Assembly (NCBI GenBank): GCA_947465345.1
Contig: CANHZL010000015.1
Span: forward strand, 1 to 23,639
Reading direction: 5' to 3'
Length of the DNA: 23,639 nt
Source of the DNA: Opitutia bacterium
GTDB lineage: Bacteria > Verrucomicrobiota > Verrucomicrobiae > Opitutales > UBA953
In this document: positions 15,191 to 23,634 of the stretch, in pieces
How positions within the stretch are numbered: the first letter of the stretch is position 1
Layout of the letters: each line of letters begins with the position of its first letter
Program-made: the position numbers and the translations under genes
Notes under the pieces: model-generated
Database searches by the model: none
What the model saw: only the letters and a program-made list of their open reading frames with translations
Told to the model about the DNA's origin: nothing

Positions 15191-16182
15191 GCCCGCGGAG
15201 CCGCCGACTCCTCCTCTCTTTCGTCGCCCTCGCGGCGTCGCCTCTCTTCGCCACGGAAGTCTCCTGGCCGACTTCGATGGACCGCGCCACACTGCGTTCG
15301 CCGGAAGACTTCCTGCAACCCACAATCTCCGGCAAGCCCGAGTCCGGCTCGTTCGGCATGGTCCGCGAGGATGGCAAACGCTTCCACGAAGGCATCGACA
15401 TCAAGCCGGTGGCGCTCAATCCCGACGGCGAACCAGTCGACCTCGTGCTCGCCGCAATGGACGGCCAAGTCGCTTACGTGAACCCGCACGTCAATGGCCC
15501 CTACGGCAAGTATGTCGTACTCGTCCATCCTGACGCGGAACTCGCCGTCTACACGCTCTACGCGCACCTCGCGAAGATTGAACCCACCCTTAGGGTCGGC
15601 GCTAGCGTCCGACACGGTACGCCAATCGCCTTGATGGGCCACACCTCCGCCGGGGTCAGCGCCATCACGAAAGACCGTTCGCACCTGCACTTCGAGGTGG
15701 GCCTACTCCTTTCGACGGGCTTCAACAACTGGTACGCCGCACAGCCTGAGAATCGGAAGAGCCCGAACCAGCATGGTCTCTGGAACGGGCAGAACCTGAT
15801 CGGCATGGATCCGATGCTGCTGCTCGGCGCGAAGAACCCCAACCTGCTCGCCGCGGTCCGCAGCCAGCCGGTCGCCCTCTCGGTCGTGATGCATACGGCG
15901 AAGACGCCGGACTTCGTGAGGCGCTATCCGATGCTCGCCCGCGGTGATAACGCACGCACTTCCTACTGGTATATCGAGTTTTCTTGGCAAGGCATGCCGC
16001 TCCGCTGGACGGCGCTTGAGTCTACCGATCCGGCTTTACCGGTCGGGCGTTGGCGCCTCATGGAACTGGATCAGGCCCGTCGCACACAGCTCATTCAACG
16101 AAAGATGCTTGGCCCAGACGGACGCTCTGCCGGCGAGCTCCTCCAACAGAACGTCGAGGTTCTCCTCTCGACGGCGCGCTGA
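15187..16182 (+). CDS. Secreted M23-family metallopeptidase-like protein
   Basis: A 331-residue exported protein with a signal sequence ending near SPLFA-TEV. The LytM/M23 fold is clear: Zn ligands H67 and D71 in RFHEGIDIKP, H126 in YAHL, and H166/H168 in SHLHFE, with GKYVVLVHP between them. All active-site residues are present, so peptidoglycan cross-bridge or stem-peptide cleavage is plausible. Residues about 175-331 form an extra C-terminal region (beta-rich, FSWQGMPLRWTALE) not typical of minimal LytM proteins. The start codon is GTG at 15187, overlapping the upstream lipoprotein stop by 4 nt. This arrangement suggests that the lipoprotein positions or regulates the peptidase. Confidence 0.88.
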   Translation: MSPRSRRLLLSFVALAASPLFATEVSWPTSMDRATLRSPEDFLQPTISGKPESGSFGMVREDGKRFHEGIDIKPVALNPDGEPVDLVLAAMDGQVAYVNPHVNGPYGKYVVLVHPDAELAVYTLYAHLAKIEPTLRVGASVRHGTPIALMGHTSAGVSAITKDRSHLHFEVGLLLSTGFNNWYAAQPENRKSPNQHGLWNGQNLIGMDPMLLLGAKNPNLLAAVRSQPVALSVVMHTAKTPDFVRRYPMLARGDNARTSYWYIEFSWQGMPLRWTALESTDPALPVGRWRLMELDQARRTQLIQRKMLGPDGRSAGELLQQNVEVLLSTAR

Positions 16183-16223
16183 CGCAACTACCTCGCAGCA
16201 GTTCCCCATGCCAGCCGATCCCC

Positions 16224-16240
16224 GCGGCGCGCAGCGCCGC
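16224..16240. terminator. Short GC hairpin between convergent genes
   Basis: GCGGCGC pairs with GCGCCGC around a GCA loop in the 63-nt gap between the M23 gene and yqgE ends. No T tract is seen on either strand, so its role as a bidirectional terminator is only possible. Confidence 0.25.
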
Positions 16241-16245
16241 CTGAA

Positions 16246-16791
16246 TCAGTTCAGGCCTGGATATTCAGGCGAATCCGCCTCGAGACGGAGGTCGGGCCGA
16301 TGGCGCTCGAGGAGCTTCTTCCAGAGGTCGACGCCCTCCAGTTCGGCGCAAACCGATTCAAAAGGACAGACGACCCAGGCGTTCTGCTTCAGTTCATTCT
16401 CCAACTGACCGGCCGACCAACCCGCATACCCGACATAGGCAGCCAGACGAAAACGTCCGTCCTGAGCGAGGCTCACGGCATCTTCCTGGCCGAGGCCAAA
16501 CCGCACATCGGCAGCGCCAGCCTCAGGGAAGAACCAGCCGCCGAAAGCCAGCCGATCGGTCGCCACCGGCCCGCCCTCGAAGAGCGGCACGCCCGATAAG
16601 GTCTCCGCGGTCGCCGAGGAATCGACCTGACCGAGGACGCGGCCGAGCGGCCGATTCACGATCACGCCCAAGGTGCCCTCCTCTGGAGAATGGGTATGCA
16701 ACAGCACGACCGTCTCGCGGAAATGCTCATCACGCAGCTGCGGGTGCGAGACCAAAACCTGCCCCGCCAACGTTCGCGGAGCGCGGGCCAT
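16246..16791 (-). CDS. YqgE/AlgH family protein (UPF0301)
   Basis: A 181-residue cytoplasmic protein of the DUF179 family. Motifs are AGQVLVSHPQLRDEHFRETVVLL at the N-terminus (family form: L-ativ-P-l-D-F--tVvli), GTLGVIVNRPLG (39-50) and FEGGPVATDRL (71-81), then YVGYAGWSAGQLENEL, which carries the family's G-a-GW---QLe-E. Length is normal. The biochemical role is unknown; AlgH in Pseudomonas was linked to transcription of alginate genes, but that is not a safe guide here. The ATG overlaps the dCMP deaminase stop by 1 nt (TGATG), so the gene is the last of a three-gene operon. Confidence 0.92.
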   Translation of the reverse strand: MARAPRTLAGQVLVSHPQLRDEHFRETVVLLHTHSPEEGTLGVIVNRPLGRVLGQVDSSATAETLSGVPLFEGGPVATDRLAFGGWFFPEAGAADVRFGLGQEDAVSLAQDGRFRLAAYVGYAGWSAGQLENELKQNAWVVCPFESVCAELEGVDLWKKLLERHRPDLRLEADSPEYPGLN

Positions 16792-17267
16792 CAGCGTTCC
16801 AGGCGTGCAATCTTCACGCCAGCTTGGCCGAACATCTCCGCGACGAGCGGATCGTTCTTATAATCATGGCGGTAACGCACCTCGGTGATACCCGCGGCGG
16901 CGAGGATCTTGGCGCAGTTCACGCAGGGGAAGTGGGTGACGTAGCAGACGGTGCCTTGGAGCGAGACCCCGCGCTTGGCGGCATCGGCGACGGCGTTCTG
17001 CTCGGCGTGCACGGTCGCGAGCTCGTGACCGTCGCGGACGTGCGAGTCGTGCGGGGCGCCCGGCAGGAAGCCGTTGTAGCCGGCGGCGACGAGGCGGTTC
17101 GGGTGCTTACCGGTCGAGACGATGATGCAGCCGACATGCAGGCGCTCGCAGCTGGAACGGGAGCTGACGAGCACGGCGGTGGCCATGAAGTATTCGTCCC
17201 ACGACGGACGAGCACCCCCGTTGACGAGGGCTTCGAGCTGTTCGGCGAGGGACTTAGGCTGACTCAT
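16791..17267 (-). CDS. dCMP deaminase family protein (ComE type)
   Basis: 158 residues counted from the ATG at 17267, which overlaps the menA stop as ATGA; a GTG three codons earlier (17276) is a less likely start. The zinc deaminase signature is complete: H87-A-E89 in VHAEQNAVADAA and P-C115-V-N-C118 in HFPCVNCAKIL. NGFLPGAPH is typical of deoxycytidylate deaminases (ComEB/Dcd-type), which convert dCMP to dUMP for thymidylate synthesis. The two additional zinc sites of phage-type enzymes cannot be judged by eye. It is translationally coupled both upstream and downstream. Confidence 0.92.
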   Translation of the reverse strand: MSQPKSLAEQLEALVNGGARPSWDEYFMATAVLVSSRSSCERLHVGCIIVSTGKHPNRLVAAGYNGFLPGAPHDSHVRDGHELATVHAEQNAVADAAKRGVSLQGTVCYVTHFPCVNCAKILAAAGITEVRYRHDYKNDPLVAEMFGQAGVKIARLER

Positions 17268-18190
17268 CGCATCCACAGGCTGTCAGCCGGCACCCACCTG
17301 AGGCAAGTGGCAGTTACGCACAGGATCGTCGCCAGCAGCATCAGGCCCGCCGCCCGGCCCAGAAACGGCAGGAAATCGGCCGGCTGAGCGGCCTTACGGA
17401 AAGCGAGATGCTGCCATAGGGCGAGAGGCAGCAAGACCATGGGCGCCCACCCGAACACGTGACCTAGGCAGGCCAGGCCGAGGACCGAATTGAAGCCGTG
17501 CAGGTTACGCGCGAAGCTGCGACCAAAGCGCACGACGGTAGTGCGCTTGCCGACGGCAAGGTCGGTCTCGTAGTCGCGCGCGTTGTTCGCGACGAGGATG
17601 TTGTCGGCGAGCAAGCCGAGCCCGAGACCGGCCAAGAGCGCAGGCGCCCAAGGCATAACCACAACCTCCCTCGCCATACTCACCGCCCAGACGGTCAGCG
17701 TGGTGGCCTGAACGCCGAAGCAAGCGATGACGAAGACGTCGCCGAGCCCTCGGTAGGCCAACGGAAAAGGCCCCAGAGTGTAGGCGAGCGCGCAGGCGAT
17801 CGCCAGCAATCCGGCGAGAAACAGCCACGGCGACAGCAGCGCGACCGGTGCGCCAAGCACGAGTGCGAGCGCGCAGAGAATCCAGATGCCCCGGTGCATG
17901 GAGGCGGGCGTGATATCGCCGGCAGAGACGGCGCGGCGTGGCCCGATGCGCGCGGAAGTATCTGCGCCGCGGAGCGAATCGCCGAGGTCGTTGGCGAAAT
18001 TACAGGCGACCTGCACGCTCAGAGCGAAACCGAGGCAGCTTAGAAGGGTGAATGCAAAATTGAAGTCGGCCCAGAGGCCCGACGCACCCGAGTAGGCGAC
18101 GACGACCGCCGCTCCGAGCGCGACGGGTGCGACGGCCGCCACCAAGGTCTTGGGGCGAGAAGCAGCCAGCCATGCGCGAAGGTTCGTCAT
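17264..18190 (-). CDS. menA: 1,4-dihydroxy-2-naphthoate polyprenyltransferase MenA
   Basis: A 308-residue UbiA-superfamily membrane enzyme that attaches the polyprenyl chain to dihydroxynaphthoate in menaquinone synthesis. The N-terminus WLAASRPKTLVAAVAPVALG is characteristic of MenA. The first Asp-rich motif is N64-F-A-N-D68-L-G-D71, followed by RGADT and GPRRAVSAG. The second is NNARDYETDLAVGKRT (202-217). About eight to nine hydrophobic spans are visible. It is the first gene of an operon with dCMP deaminase and yqgE; the 84-nt region between its start and the prepilin stop contains the prepilin terminator. Menaquinone dependence fits the organism's likely lifestyle, and the quinone could take electrons from haem proteins such as the one at 7039-11370. 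Confidence 0.93.
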   Translation of the reverse strand: MTNLRAWLAASRPKTLVAAVAPVALGAAVVVAYSGASGLWADFNFAFTLLSCLGFALSVQVACNFANDLGDSLRGADTSARIGPRRAVSAGDITPASMHRGIWILCALALVLGAPVALLSPWLFLAGLLAIACALAYTLGPFPLAYRGLGDVFVIACFGVQATTLTVWAVSMAREVVVMPWAPALLAGLGLGLLADNILVANNARDYETDLAVGKRTTVVRFGRSFARNLHGFNSVLGLACLGHVFGWAPMVLLPLALWQHLAFRKAAQPADFLPFLGRAAGLMLLATILCVTATCLRWVPADSLWMR

Positions 18191-18225
18191 GCACCTTCGA
18201 AGTTGGCAGACGCGGAACGGACGGA

Positions 18226-18254
18226 AACAAAAAAGCCCCGCACAGCGGGGCTTT
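18226..18254 (-). terminator. Rho-independent terminator of the downstream prepilin gene
   Basis: Read on the minus strand, AAAGCCCCGC pairs with GCGGGGCTTT around TGT, followed by a T run (T6-G-T3). It lies 20 nt after the prepilin stop at 18275. Confidence 0.92.
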
Positions 18255-18274
18255 AAGCAGGCCCGAGGGCAGGC

Positions 18275-18988
18275 TCAGTTCTGAGTCAGCTTGACCGGGA
18301 CGGTCGGAGACTGCGGTACGCCAGCGGATTCTTTCCAGATCACAGTCTTAACCCCGGAAGCCTTCGTAAAAGGAGCCGTGGATTCGAAAGTGACGTGACC
18401 GTCACCGAAGACGATGTGCCCACCTTCGGTACCCCAGACGGAGTCTGCAGCAGTGGTACCGGCAACGGGCCAAGTGCCCGTGGTATCGCTCATCCCGCGG
18501 GTCCAGCCGAGGGGGGCGTTGACGTTACCCACCAGAGACTTGGAGGTCGGCGTATAGAAATCCCAACCGGAGAGGCCCTTGGTGAAAGCAGCCGTGAAGT
18601 CAGCGTGCTGAATCTTGGTCGTAGAATCGTAGACCGTCTTGGGCATACTGATGATACCATCGGCGGCCGGATCGGCGTCGAGGAACCAAAGCTCTGCCGA
18701 ATCAAGGGAAGCATCACGCGCCAGGATGGTGGCGAAACCAGAGATGTTCGTGGTCACGACGGCGTTGGCTACGAAAGGACCCGAGCCGATCGCCTTGGTG
18801 CCACGTGCCCAATTGATGTAACCTTGGCCGATGGAGCGCAGCTTGTTCAGCGCGCTGTTCTTCTTGGCGGAGCGCATGACGCCCTGGACGCCAGGGAAGA
18901 GCACGGCGGCCAAGATACCGATAATCGCGATCACCGTGAGGAGTTCGATGAGCGTAAAGCCTTTGCGCAAGCGTTGGGTGTGACTCAT
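18275..18988 (-). CDS. Prepilin-like protein, tandem copy 1
   Basis: 237 residues with a type IV prepilin leader: basic MSHTQRLRKG, then cleavage/methylation site G-FTLIELLTVIAIIGILAAVLFPGV with E at +5 and a long hydrophobic helix. The following MRSAKKNSALNKLRSIGQGYINWA is the amphipathic helix typical of Verrucomicrobia/Planctomycetes pseudopilins. The C-terminal GGHIVFGDGHVTFE resembles the H-X9-DG signature of that group, but the first His position is Gly. Processing by a prepilin peptidase and assembly with a type II secretion or pilus system is expected; no such genes are nearby. It is about 92% identical to copy 2 (18 differences in 237, no gaps, counted by eye). It has its own promoter candidate and terminator. 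Confidence 0.9.
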   Translation of the reverse strand: MSHTQRLRKGFTLIELLTVIAIIGILAAVLFPGVQGVMRSAKKNSALNKLRSIGQGYINWARGTKAIGSGPFVANAVVTTNISGFATILARDASLDSAELWFLDADPAADGIISMPKTVYDSTTKIQHADFTAAFTKGLSGWDFYTPTSKSLVGNVNAPLGWTRGMSDTTGTWPVAGTTAADSVWGTEGGHIVFGDGHVTFESTAPFTKASGVKTVIWKESAGVPQSPTVPVKLTQN

Positions 18989-19014
18989 GGGGTGGTATGA
19001 TTAGTTTGAAAAAA

Positions 19015-19043
19015 ACTCTACGAGGAGCAAGTCCTTAGGTCAA
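19015..19043 (-). promoter_or_regulatory. Candidate sigma-70 promoter for prepilin copy 1
   Basis: On the minus strand, TTGACC (19043-19038) and TAGAGT (19020-19015) are separated by 17 nt. The -35 hexamer matches 5 of 6 and the -10 hexamer 4 of 6 positions of the sigma-70 consensus. It lies 26 nt upstream of the ATG and just beyond the terminator of copy 2, so the two genes appear to be separate units. I found no equivalent pair upstream of copy 2. Confidence 0.45.
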
Positions 19044-19054
19044 AGACGCCGTTA

Positions 19055-19081
19055 ACAAAAAGCCCCGTAAAACGGGGCTTT
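19055..19081 (-). terminator. Rho-independent terminator of prepilin copy 2
   Basis: On the minus strand, AAAGCCCCGT pairs with ACGGGGCTTT around TTT and is followed by TTTTTGTT. It lies 20 nt after the stop of the gene at 19102, the same spacing as the terminator of copy 1. Confidence 0.92.
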
Positions 19082-19101
19082 CGGTAAACTTTCGGATACG
19101 C

Positions 19102-19815
19102 TCAGTTCTGAGTCAGCTTGACCGGGACAACCGGAGACTGCGGTACTCCGACGGATTCCTTCCAGAGCAAGGTCTTCACGCCAGAAGCCTTCGTGAAAGG
19201 AGCCGTGGATTCGAAAGTGACGTGACCGTCACCGAAGACGATGTGACCGCCCTCAGTGCCCCAGACGGAGTCAGCGGCAGTGGTGCCGGCAACCGGCCAA
19301 GTGCCCAAGGTATCGCTCAATCCGCGCGTCCAGCCGAGGGGGGCATTGACGTTGCCCACCAGAGACTTGGAGGTCGGCGTATAGAAATCCCAACCGGAGA
19401 GGCCCTTGGTGAAAGCAGCCGTGAAGTCAGCGTGTTGAATCTTGGTCGTGGGATCGTAGACGGTCTTGGGCATGTTGATGATGCCGTCGGCGGCCGGATC
19501 GGCGTCGAGGAACCAGAGTTCCGCCGAATCAAGGGAGGCATCACGCGCCAGGATGGTGGCGAAACCAGAGATGCTCGTGGTCACGACGGCGCTGGCCACG
19601 AAAGGACCCGAGCCAATCGCCTTGGTGCCGCCGGCCCAGTTCATGTAGCCCTGCCCGATGGAGCGGATTTTGTTCAGCGCGCTGTTCTTCTTGGCGGAGC
19701 GCATGACGCCCTGGACGCCCGGGAAGAGCACGGCAGCCAAGATGCCGATGATCGCGATCACCGTGAGGAGTTCGATGAGCGTAAAGCCCTTACGGTTACG
19801 GGTGGAGGTATTCAT
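19102..19815 (-). CDS. Prepilin-like protein, tandem copy 2
   Basis: 237 residues, collinear with copy 1. The leader MNTSTRNRKG differs, while the cleavage site and N-terminal helix (FTLIELLTVIAIIGILAAVL) are identical. Differences cluster in the leader, residues 50-81 (L/I, I/M, R/G, N/S, N/S), and the last 70 residues (M/L, T/L, V/L, I/L, A/V, T/V); the central block around LSGWDFYTPTSKSLVGNV is invariant. The GGHIVFGDGHV end again lacks the first His of H-X9-DG. Upstream, CTAATC followed by an ATACC-rich stretch is shared in outline with copy 1. The gene follows glyA on the same strand after 71 nt, but that gap shows no clear terminator, so read-through is possible. Confidence 0.9.
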   Translation of the reverse strand: MNTSTRNRKGFTLIELLTVIAIIGILAAVLFPGVQGVMRSAKKNSALNKIRSIGQGYMNWAGGTKAIGSGPFVASAVVTTSISGFATILARDASLDSAELWFLDADPAADGIINMPKTVYDPTTKIQHADFTAAFTKGLSGWDFYTPTSKSLVGNVNAPLGWTRGLSDTLGTWPVAGTTAADSVWGTEGGHIVFGDGHVTFESTAPFTKASGVKTLLWKESVGVPQSPVVPVKLTQN

Positions 19816-19886
19816 AGATTTGGTGGGGTATAGATTAGGTTAGGTATTTTGGTTCCCTTGGAAAGGGGAAAAAAGTTTTCTTAAGA

Positions 19887-21140
<1,254 letters not shown>

Positions 21141-21200
21141 GGGTGGAGTAATGAAAGGGCAAATCTTGGAAGGAAACGTGGCAACGGCAAATCGGCGGGG

Positions 21201-21650
21201 TTATCCACATGAGGACTCCATCTTGTCCACGCGGCGGGTATGGCGGCCGGCTTCGAATTCGGCAGCCAAGAAGGCCTCGACGCACGCCAGGGCGGTCGGG
21301 AGGTCGACGTACTTGGCCCCGAAACAGAGGATATTGGCGTCATTATGCCGGCGGCTGAGGCCCGCGGCGTCGGCGCTCTGGACGAGGGCGGCCCGGATGC
21401 CGCGCACCTTGTTGGCGGCAATGGAGATGCCGATGCCGGTCGTGCAAACGAGAATACCGAATTTTGCACGGCCTTCGACGACGTCAGCACCCACGGCCTG
21501 CGCGTAGTCGGGATAATCACAGGAGGCTTCGGTCTCGGTGCCGCGATCGAGGATGGCGTACCCTTTCGCCTTCAAGGCTTCGCTCAGGCCGCGTCGCAAG
21601 GCGAGTCCGCCGTGGTCACTGCCGAAGGAAAGCGTAAGCGGGCTGGTCAT
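21201..21650 (-). CDS. rpiB: Ribose-5-phosphate isomerase B
   Basis: A 149-residue enzyme interconverting ribose 5-phosphate and ribulose 5-phosphate (RpiB/LacAB fold). Visible are GSDHGG (10-15), DYPDYA (45-50), C69-T-T-G-I-G in LVCTTGIGISIAANKVRGIRA, SRRHNDANILCFGA with H102, and RHTRRVDK near the C-terminus. The catalytic cysteine C69 is present, but the next residue is Thr where E. coli RpiB has Gly (CGTG), a small oddity. The ATG overlaps the phosphatase stop as ATGA. The product supplies PRPP for purine synthesis, so its position between purD and glyA makes metabolic sense. Confidence 0.94.
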   Translation of the reverse strand: MTSPLTLSFGSDHGGLALRRGLSEALKAKGYAILDRGTETEASCDYPDYAQAVGADVVEGRAKFGILVCTTGIGISIAANKVRGIRAALVQSADAAGLSRRHNDANILCFGAKYVDLPTALACVEAFLAAEFEAGRHTRRVDKMESSCG

Positions 21651-22132
21651 CGGGAAAGATTCTGGCGCAGAAACTCGACCATCGCTGGCATGGCTTCAAC
21701 CATGGAATCGCGGCACTCCTCGTAATCGCGATAGCCGCCTCCGAATGGGTCGGCGATGTCCCGCGGGACGTCGGTCGGCAAGACGTCGCGCAGGAGGAGT
21801 ACGAAATCGGGCAGTGCGTCGCAGCGCGAATGCAAGGCGGCGAGGTGCGACTCGGTCATACCAAAAATAACGGCGCTCCGGTCGACGTCGGCCTGGGTGA
21901 GCAGCCGGCTCAGGTGGCCGGAGATATCCAGCCCGATACGCTGCATGGCCTTGACGGAATTAGCAGAGACGGGCTGGCCCTCCTGCGCGGCGAGCCCGAA
22001 AGAGGCGATTTTCAGTTTCTCGAGCCCCTGACCTCGCTTAGCCAACGTCGCCCGAAGCAACGCCTCGGCCATCGGACTGCGACAGGTATTACCCGTGCAG
22101 ACAAACGTGACGGTGTCTCGCTCGACGGCCAT
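21647..22132 (-). CDS. Low-molecular-weight phosphatase, YwlE-like (possible protein-arginine phosphatase)
   Basis: 161 residues. The P-loop VCTGNTCRSPMAEALLRA has nucleophile C12 and R18; the general acid is D128 in IADPFGGGYRDYEECRD. In Bacillus YwlE the P-loop is also CTGNTCRSP. Its threonine before the second cysteine (T16 here) favours phospho-arginine, whereas tyrosine phosphatases usually have Ile there. The gene order phosphatase-rpiB-glyA resembles the ywlE neighbourhood of B. subtilis. Both points favour an arginine phosphatase, but no McsB-type arginine kinase is in the window, and a tyrosine phosphatase role remains possible. It starts 39 nt after purD and overlaps rpiB by 4 nt. 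Confidence 0.88.
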   Translation of the reverse strand: MAVERDTVTFVCTGNTCRSPMAEALLRATLAKRGQGLEKLKIASFGLAAQEGQPVSANSVKAMQRIGLDISGHLSRLLTQADVDRSAVIFGMTESHLAALHSRCDALPDFVLLLRDVLPTDVPRDIADPFGGGYRDYEECRDSMVEAMPAMVEFLRQNLSR

Positions 22133-22171
22133 GTCGCCAAAGATGAGGGATAAGCCCCTCGGTTCAAGTGT

Positions 22172-23470
22172 TCAAAGCACCCCGTCGCGACGGAGCTGGC
22201 GGTAGCCGATGTCCCGACGATAGTGACAACCCTCGAACTTGACCTGAGGAACGACGGCATAGGCCCGGCGGGCAGCTTCCTCCAAGGTCGGACCATGGGC
22301 CACAACGCCGAGGACGCGGCCTCCGGTGGTAACGACCCGGCCGTCCGGCAGGCGCTTGGTGCCGCCGTGGACGATATCGACGCCCTCGGGTAGGCTCGCG
22401 GGCAAGGTGATGGGGTCGCCCTTGCGGATCTCCCCAGGGTAACCGCCAGCGGCGAGGACGATGATGATCGTGGCGCCTGGGCGCAATTTCACGGCGGCAG
22501 GCCGGAAGCGCCCATGGGCGATGTCTTCCATGATCTGCACGGGGTCGGTCTCAAGCGAAGGCATGAGCACCTGGCACTCGGGGTCGCCGAAGCGAACGTT
22601 GAACTCGACGACCTTGGGGCCGGTAGCGGTGACCATGATGCCTACATAGAGGGTGCCGCGATAATCGATACCGTCGGCCTTAAGACCGCGTAGCGTGGGC
22701 GCGATGATTTCCTCGCGGAGGCGACGTTCAACTTCGGGCGTGACGACGGTGGTCGGAGCGTACGCGCCCATGCCACCGGTGTTGAGGCCAGTATCGCCTT
22801 CGCCGACGCGCTTATGATCCTGGCTCGGCGGGAGCATCAGATACTCATCTCGGCAGACCATGAGCATGATCGAGGCCTCTTCGCCCTGCATGAATTCCTC
22901 GATGACGACCTCGTCGCCCGACGCGCCGAAGATCTTGGTCTCCATCATGTCGCGGAGCGCGGCTTCGGCTTCGGCTTGCGTGGTGGCGATGACGACGCCC
23001 TTCCCTGCCGCTAGGCCAGAGGCCTTGATGACGATGGGGACAGGCTGCTTACGCACATACTCCAACGCAGGCGCCAAGGAGTGGAACGTCTCCGAAGCGG
23101 CGGTGGGCACCTTATGGCGGACCATGAAATCCTTGCTGAAGGCCTTACTGGCCTCAAGGCGCGCGCCAGCGGCGAGCGGGCCGTAGGCCGGGATGCCCGC
23201 GGCTTCGAGGACGTCGACGACGCCAGCGGCGAGCGGGACCTCGGGCCCGACAATCACGAAATTGGAGCCCATGCGACGGACAAGTTCCAAGACCGCGGCG
23301 GGGTTGGCGGCGTCGACCTCGAGACATTCGGCTTCCAGGGCCATGCCGCCGTTACCAGGAGCCACGCGAACCTTGGCCACGCGCGGGCTGCGAAGGCAGG
23401 CCTTGAGCAAGGCATGCTCCCGGCCGCCAGAGCCGAGGATGAGGACGTCGAGTTTTCCCTGCGTAGCCAT
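22172..23470 (-). CDS. purD: Phosphoribosylamine--glycine ligase (GARS)
   Basis: A 432-residue ATP-grasp enzyme making glycinamide ribonucleotide, the second step of purine synthesis. Motifs are LILGSGGREHAL (10-21), APGNGGMA, VGPEVPLAAG, YGPLAAGARLEASKAFSKDFM, VIKASGLAAGKGV, IEEFMQGEEASIM, PPSQDHKRVGEGDTGLNTGGMGAYAP and EFNVRFGDPECQVLMP. Length is normal (about 420-430). The start at 23470 is preceded by AGGG, one of the few Shine-Dalgarno-like sequences in the window. It is the first gene of the purD-phosphatase-rpiB-glyA run, separated from the upstream tRNA by a terminator. Confidence 0.97.
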   Translation of the reverse strand: MATQGKLDVLILGSGGREHALLKACLRSPRVAKVRVAPGNGGMALEAECLEVDAANPAAVLELVRRMGSNFVIVGPEVPLAAGVVDVLEAAGIPAYGPLAAGARLEASKAFSKDFMVRHKVPTAASETFHSLAPALEYVRKQPVPIVIKASGLAAGKGVVIATTQAEAEAALRDMMETKIFGASGDEVVIEEFMQGEEASIMLMVCRDEYLMLPPSQDHKRVGEGDTGLNTGGMGAYAPTTVVTPEVERRLREEIIAPTLRGLKADGIDYRGTLYVGIMVTATGPKVVEFNVRFGDPECQVLMPSLETDPVQIMEDIAHGRFRPAAVKLRPGATIIIVLAAGGYPGEIRKGDPITLPASLPEGVDIVHGGTKRLPDGRVVTTGGRVLGVVAHGPTLEEAARRAYAVVPQVKFEGCHYRRDIGYRQLRRDGVL

Positions 23471-23508
23471 GTCCCTACTACTGCGGGGTGTCGGGTTTAA
23501 TGTGAACC

Positions 23509-23541
23509 AAAAACAGGGCCGGCCCGTTTCCGGACCGACCC
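23509..23541 (-). terminator. Rho-independent terminator of tRNA-Leu(GAG)
   Basis: Read on the minus strand, an 11-bp stem (GGGTCGGTCCG with CGGGCCGGCCC, two G-U pairs) closes a GAAA tetraloop and is followed by TGTTTTTGG. It begins 9 nt after the tRNA 3' end. Confidence 0.85.
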
Positions 23542-23550
23542 AGCCTAAAT

Positions 23551-23634
23551 TGGTGCTCAGGCCGGGACTTGAACCCGGACACCTTGCGGCACATGCACCT
23601 CAAGCATGCGTGTCTGCCATTCCACCACCTGAGC
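23551..23634 (-). tRNA. tRNA-Leu (anticodon GAG)
   Basis: Class II tRNA of 84 nt with encoded CCA. On the minus strand the acceptor stem GCTCAGG pairs with CCTGAGC. The anticodon stem CATGC/GCATG carries the loop TTGAGGT, giving GAG (CUC/CUU codons). The T arm is CCGGG-TTCAAGT-CCCGG. The sequence ends 5 nt upstream of the 5' end, so its promoter is missing. Confidence 0.97.

Noticed and set aside
19840..19886. A terminator for glyA in the A/T-rich gap before prepilin copy 2
   Set aside because: Only a weak TTCCC/GGGAA dyad is visible, with no T tract after it in the minus direction.
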